Below, one piece after another: positions 61,638 to 64,000 of a DNA stretch of 64,000 nt. This DNA comes from Phycisphaerae bacterium (GTDB taxonomy: Bacteria; Planctomycetota; Phycisphaerae; Sedimentisphaerales; Anaerobacaceae), in the NCBI GenBank assembly GCA_028714255.1, contig JAQTMR010000003.1:112111-176110 (forward strand), read 5' to 3'. The first letter of the stretch is position 1; every line of letters starts with the position of its first letter. A program made the translations under genes and the position numbers. Below the pieces are notes generated by a model that worked only from the letters and a program-made list of their open reading frames with translations, searched no databases and was not told the origin of the DNA.

Positions 61638-63755
61638 ATGAAGAAAACTAAAAAAGCAATCAGCAAAAAATCAAAAGTCCGTAAAATGGACGGCAGTTCA
61701 CTAAGCCCACAAAAAGAGCTGCTGAAACTGCTACAACAAAGATTTCCTGAGATTTTCGCCGAAGGCAAAGTCAACGGCGACAAACTAAAACAATCTCTTG
61801 GCGAAGAACTCGATACCAATAATGAACGATATGGTCTTACATGGGCTGGGAAAAGCGAATGTTTTCGACATATTCATGAAACAACAACAGCAACATTAAA
61901 GCCGGTAAAAAAAGAAAGTGTAGATTTAGACACTACTGAAAATATCTTTATCGAGGGAGATAATTTAGAGGTTTTGAAGGTTCTGCAAAAAAATTACTAC
62001 GGCAAAATAAAGATGATTTATATCGACCCGCCGTATAACACCGGCAGCGATTCTTTCATTTACCCCGACAGATTTAAAGAAGAAAAAGATGATTACGAAC
62101 TCCGCGCAGGGATAAAAGACGAAGAAGGCCTTTTAACAAAAGACGGCTTCTGGCGAAAAAACAGTAAAGACGCAGGCCGCTTCCACTCAAACTGGCTTTC
62201 AATGATGTACCCAAGACTTTTTCTGGCAAGAAATCTGCTTCGTGATGACGGAGTTGTATTTGTTTCAATCGATGACAACGAAGTTCATAACCTGAGAATG
62301 ATTATGAATGAAATTTTCGGCGAAGAAAATTTCATTAACACTGTGAGTTTGCTCTGTAAAGTAGCTGCTGGAGCATCCGGCGGAGGTGAAGATAAAAGAT
62401 TAAAGAAAAATTTGGAATACGTAATGATATTCGCAAAAGACTTGGGACTATTCAACACGCTGACTCATGCTCATTCTGAAAAGTCATTGATAGACGTTAT
62501 AAACGACATGAAAAATGCTGGGGAAAGTTGGAAATATACAAGTATTCTACTAAATAGCGATGAACGTCAATTTGTAAAGACTATCAAAGACGGCAGTGGT
62601 GAACCGATAGATATTTACAAGCATTCAAATGTTAAAAGGACAACAATTGGTCAAGTCTGTAAGGATGAAAATCTTTCCATTGAAGATGCTTACAAAAAGT
62701 ATTTTTCAAAAATATTTTCCGACACAAATGCACAGAGTAGTATTCGCGCAAGAATAATAGGAGCCATAAAACATTTGGGCGCAAATGAAATGCTTGAAGT
62801 AGAATATACACCTCGCTCAGGTAAATACAAAGGCAACAAGGTGGCACATTATTACATTAGCAACACGGTAAGGCGCGTAATATGGTTATCAGAAGTTGCA
62901 GAAGTAAACGATGATCAAATCATAAAAAACGAAAAACTGGGCACTTTGTGGGATAAAATAGAGTATAACAATATCGGAAAAGAGGGAGATGTTCCTTTTT
63001 CTAACGGCAAAAAACCTATTCAGTTAATTCAGACGTGTATCAAACTTTTATTAGAAAATGAAAATTCAATTGTTCTCGATTTTTTTGCAGGGTCGTGCAC
63101 AACAGCTCATGCGGTTATGCAATTAAACGCTGAGGATGGGGGGAACAGGAAATTTATTTGTGTTCAGTTGGCAGAGCCATTAAATCCTGATGATAAAGAA
63201 CAAGAAGTGGCTTATGAATTTTGCACTAAGCATAAGTTAGCACCGAATATAGCTGATATCGGCAAGGAGAGGATTCGCCGGACGGCGAAAAAGATAAAAA
63301 ACGAAAACAAGGGCAAGTTAGACTTCGACAAGAACAAGCTGGATTTAGGATTTAAGGTATTCAGATTAGAAGAGAGTAATTTCAAGCAATGGCGGGAGAA
63401 TATAAAAGAGCCGACCGAGTTTAAGACGCACCTTATGGAAATGGTGGATAACGTCAAAAAGGGCGCAGTGAGCGAAGATATGCTCTTTGAGATTATCCTT
63501 AAAAACAGCAGGTTCGATTTGAATGTCAAGATTGAAGAGAAAAATTTTGATTCAGTGGATTATTACAGACTGGCGGACGGTGTAGAGATTATCTGCCTTG
63601 CGGACAAGGTAACAAAGAAACTGGTCGAGAAGGTATTGAAAGATAAGCCGGAGAGGTTCACCTGCCTTGATATTGCCTTTAAGAATAACGACCAGTTAAA
63701 GACAAATACCGCGCTGCAGATGGAAGCGGAGAAAATAGAGTTTAAGGTAATATGA
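61638..63755 (+). CDS. mod: Type III restriction-modification system, Mod methyltransferase
   Basis: 705 residues. It is a beta-class DNA methyltransferase: motif IV IDPPYNTGSDS (Asp130) comes first, motif I VLDFFAGSCTTAHAVM near residue 480 comes later, with a target-recognition region of about 250 residues between. Type III Mod methylates adenine and is needed for restriction. ATG 61638 follows AGGGAG; the GTG at 61599 is an alternative start. A res gene is not in the window; the next gene is a four-helix-bundle protein, so res may lie beyond 64000. Confidence 0.88.
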   Translation: MKKTKKAISKKSKVRKMDGSSLSPQKELLKLLQQRFPEIFAEGKVNGDKLKQSLGEELDTNNERYGLTWAGKSECFRHIHETTTATLKPVKKESVDLDTTENIFIEGDNLEVLKVLQKNYYGKIKMIYIDPPYNTGSDSFIYPDRFKEEKDDYELRAGIKDEEGLLTKDGFWRKNSKDAGRFHSNWLSMMYPRLFLARNLLRDDGVVFVSIDDNEVHNLRMIMNEIFGEENFINTVSLLCKVAAGASGGGEDKRLKKNLEYVMIFAKDLGLFNTLTHAHSEKSLIDVINDMKNAGESWKYTSILLNSDERQFVKTIKDGSGEPIDIYKHSNVKRTTIGQVCKDENLSIEDAYKKYFSKIFSDTNAQSSIRARIIGAIKHLGANEMLEVEYTPRSGKYKGNKVAHYYISNTVRRVIWLSEVAEVNDDQIIKNEKLGTLWDKIEYNNIGKEGDVPFSNGKKPIQLIQTCIKLLLENENSIVLDFFAGSCTTAHAVMQLNAEDGGNRKFICVQLAEPLNPDDKEQEVAYEFCTKHKLAPNIADIGKERIRRTAKKIKNENKGKLDFDKNKLDLGFKVFRLEESNFKQWRENIKEPTEFKTHLMEMVDNVKKGAVSEDMLFEIILKNSRFDLNVKIEEKNFDSVDYYRLADGVEIICLADKVTKKLVEKVLKDKPERFTCLDIAFKNNDQLKTNTALQMEAEKIEFKVI

Positions 63756-63767
63756 TAAAGAAGAATC

Positions 63768-63806
63768 TCAAATTTGAAATCTCAGATCTCAAATAGAAGG
63801 ATAATT
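63768..63806. repeat. Simple repeat before the second four-helix-bundle gene
   Basis: AATCTCAAATTTGAAATCTC and AGATCTCAAAT form short self-complementary runs (CAAATTTG, AGATCT). This is the same sort of AT-rich phrase DNA that flanks the four-helix-bundle gene at 26590. Confidence 0.55.
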
Positions 63807-63810
63807 GGCA

Positions 63811-64000
63811 ATGAAATACGAGCGGTTTGAGGATTTGCCGGTCTGGAAGGCAGCGATAGAACTGGCTTTAGGGGTATATGGACTGACGAAAGACAAATTC
63901 TTTGCTCAGCAGGGAGACTTGCGGGGACAAATTCGTAGAGCGGCGTTGTCGGTTTCAAATAATATCGCTGAGGGTTTCGAACGCGGCACAACGGCGGAAC
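63811..64000 (+). CDS. Four-helix-bundle protein (S23/IVP type), truncated by window end
   Basis: The first 63 residues are present. MKYERFEDLPVWKAAIELAL is the usual start of the family, followed by RGQIRRAALSVSNNIAEGFE, the signature helix pair. It differs clearly from the copy at 26590 (which begins MNEEMFKQRTKML), so the two are separate lineages. AGAAGGATAA lies upstream. It lies 55 bp after the Mod gene and could be a stray element inserted between mod and res. Confidence 0.9.
   Translation, partial: MKYERFEDLPVWKAAIELALGVYGLTKDKFFAQQGDLRGQIRRAALSVSNNIAEGFERGTTAE

Overview
The window looks like a chromosomal segment of an uncultured planctomycete, probably of the Phycisphaerae/Sedimentisphaerales type. 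The evidence is a PEP-CTERM protein, dockerin-type and DUF1559-like pseudopilin proteins, a complete murE-murF-mraY wall cluster, an outer-membrane autotransporter barrel, and a type V-B CRISPR locus with fused Cas4-Cas1. Taxonomy is inferred from gene content only; no rRNA or tRNA gene was seen.

Layout. 1-7 kb: the end of prmC, a 1649-residue autotransporter with a 1002-bp internal tandem duplication, and a PEP-CTERM protein behind a consensus promoter. 7-14.7 kb (minus strand): a housekeeping run of SpoIIE-type phosphatase, cmk-plsC fusion, ispH, rpsA, a sigma-70 factor with no ordinary start codon, and apt, followed by acylphosphatase on plus. 14.7-16.1 kb: nearly gene-free, repeat-rich DNA. 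16.1-23.9 kb: a type V-B CRISPR-Cas locus (28 identical repeats, cas2, cas4-cas1, cas12b, all read on minus) with a recognisable tracrRNA, anti-repeat and promoter between cas2 and the array. 24-25.2 kb: a compact region of RNA-like folds, including two copies of a three-way-junction element that bracket a small ORF. 25.2-28.8 kb: two fibronectin-III paralogues around a four-helix-bundle (S23/IVP-type) gene, then a WYL regulator. 29-35.2 kb: an extracytoplasmic signalling and surface module (ECF sigma, membrane anti-sigma with four zinc modules, pseudopilin, secreted C39-like peptidase, dockerin protein). 35.3-39.8 kb: small membrane proteins and a lipoprotein around a methyltransferase and two radical-SAM genes. 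39.9-61 kb: mostly housekeeping (DUF503, purF-like, purM, purF, thioesterase, parvulin PPIase, rmuC, thioredoxin, recJ, transglutaminase, murE, murF, mraY, groEL, groES, receiver protein). 61.6-64 kb: a type III restriction-modification Mod subunit and the start of a second four-helix-bundle gene.

How parts work together. cas12b, cas4-cas1 and cas2 form one overlapping or abutting operon that points into the array; the tracrRNA has its own promoter at the cas2 end. The ECF sigma and anti-sigma overlap and probably control envelope genes, possibly the adjacent pseudopilin, C39 and dockerin genes. murE/murF overlap by 4 bp and feed UDP-MurNAc-pentapeptide to MraY. The purine genes purF-purM-purF-like form one operon.

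Most notable. (1) The complete V-B locus with its tracrRNA. (2) A two-copy three-way-junction RNA element with compensatory changes. (3) Short interspersed repeats that sit in frame inside murE, murF (three places) and the cmk-plsC junction, like the Rickettsia palindromic elements. (4) An anti-sigma factor with four zinc modules. (5) A PurF paralogue lacking the catalytic cysteine. (6) A sigma factor that appears to start at ATA or ATT.
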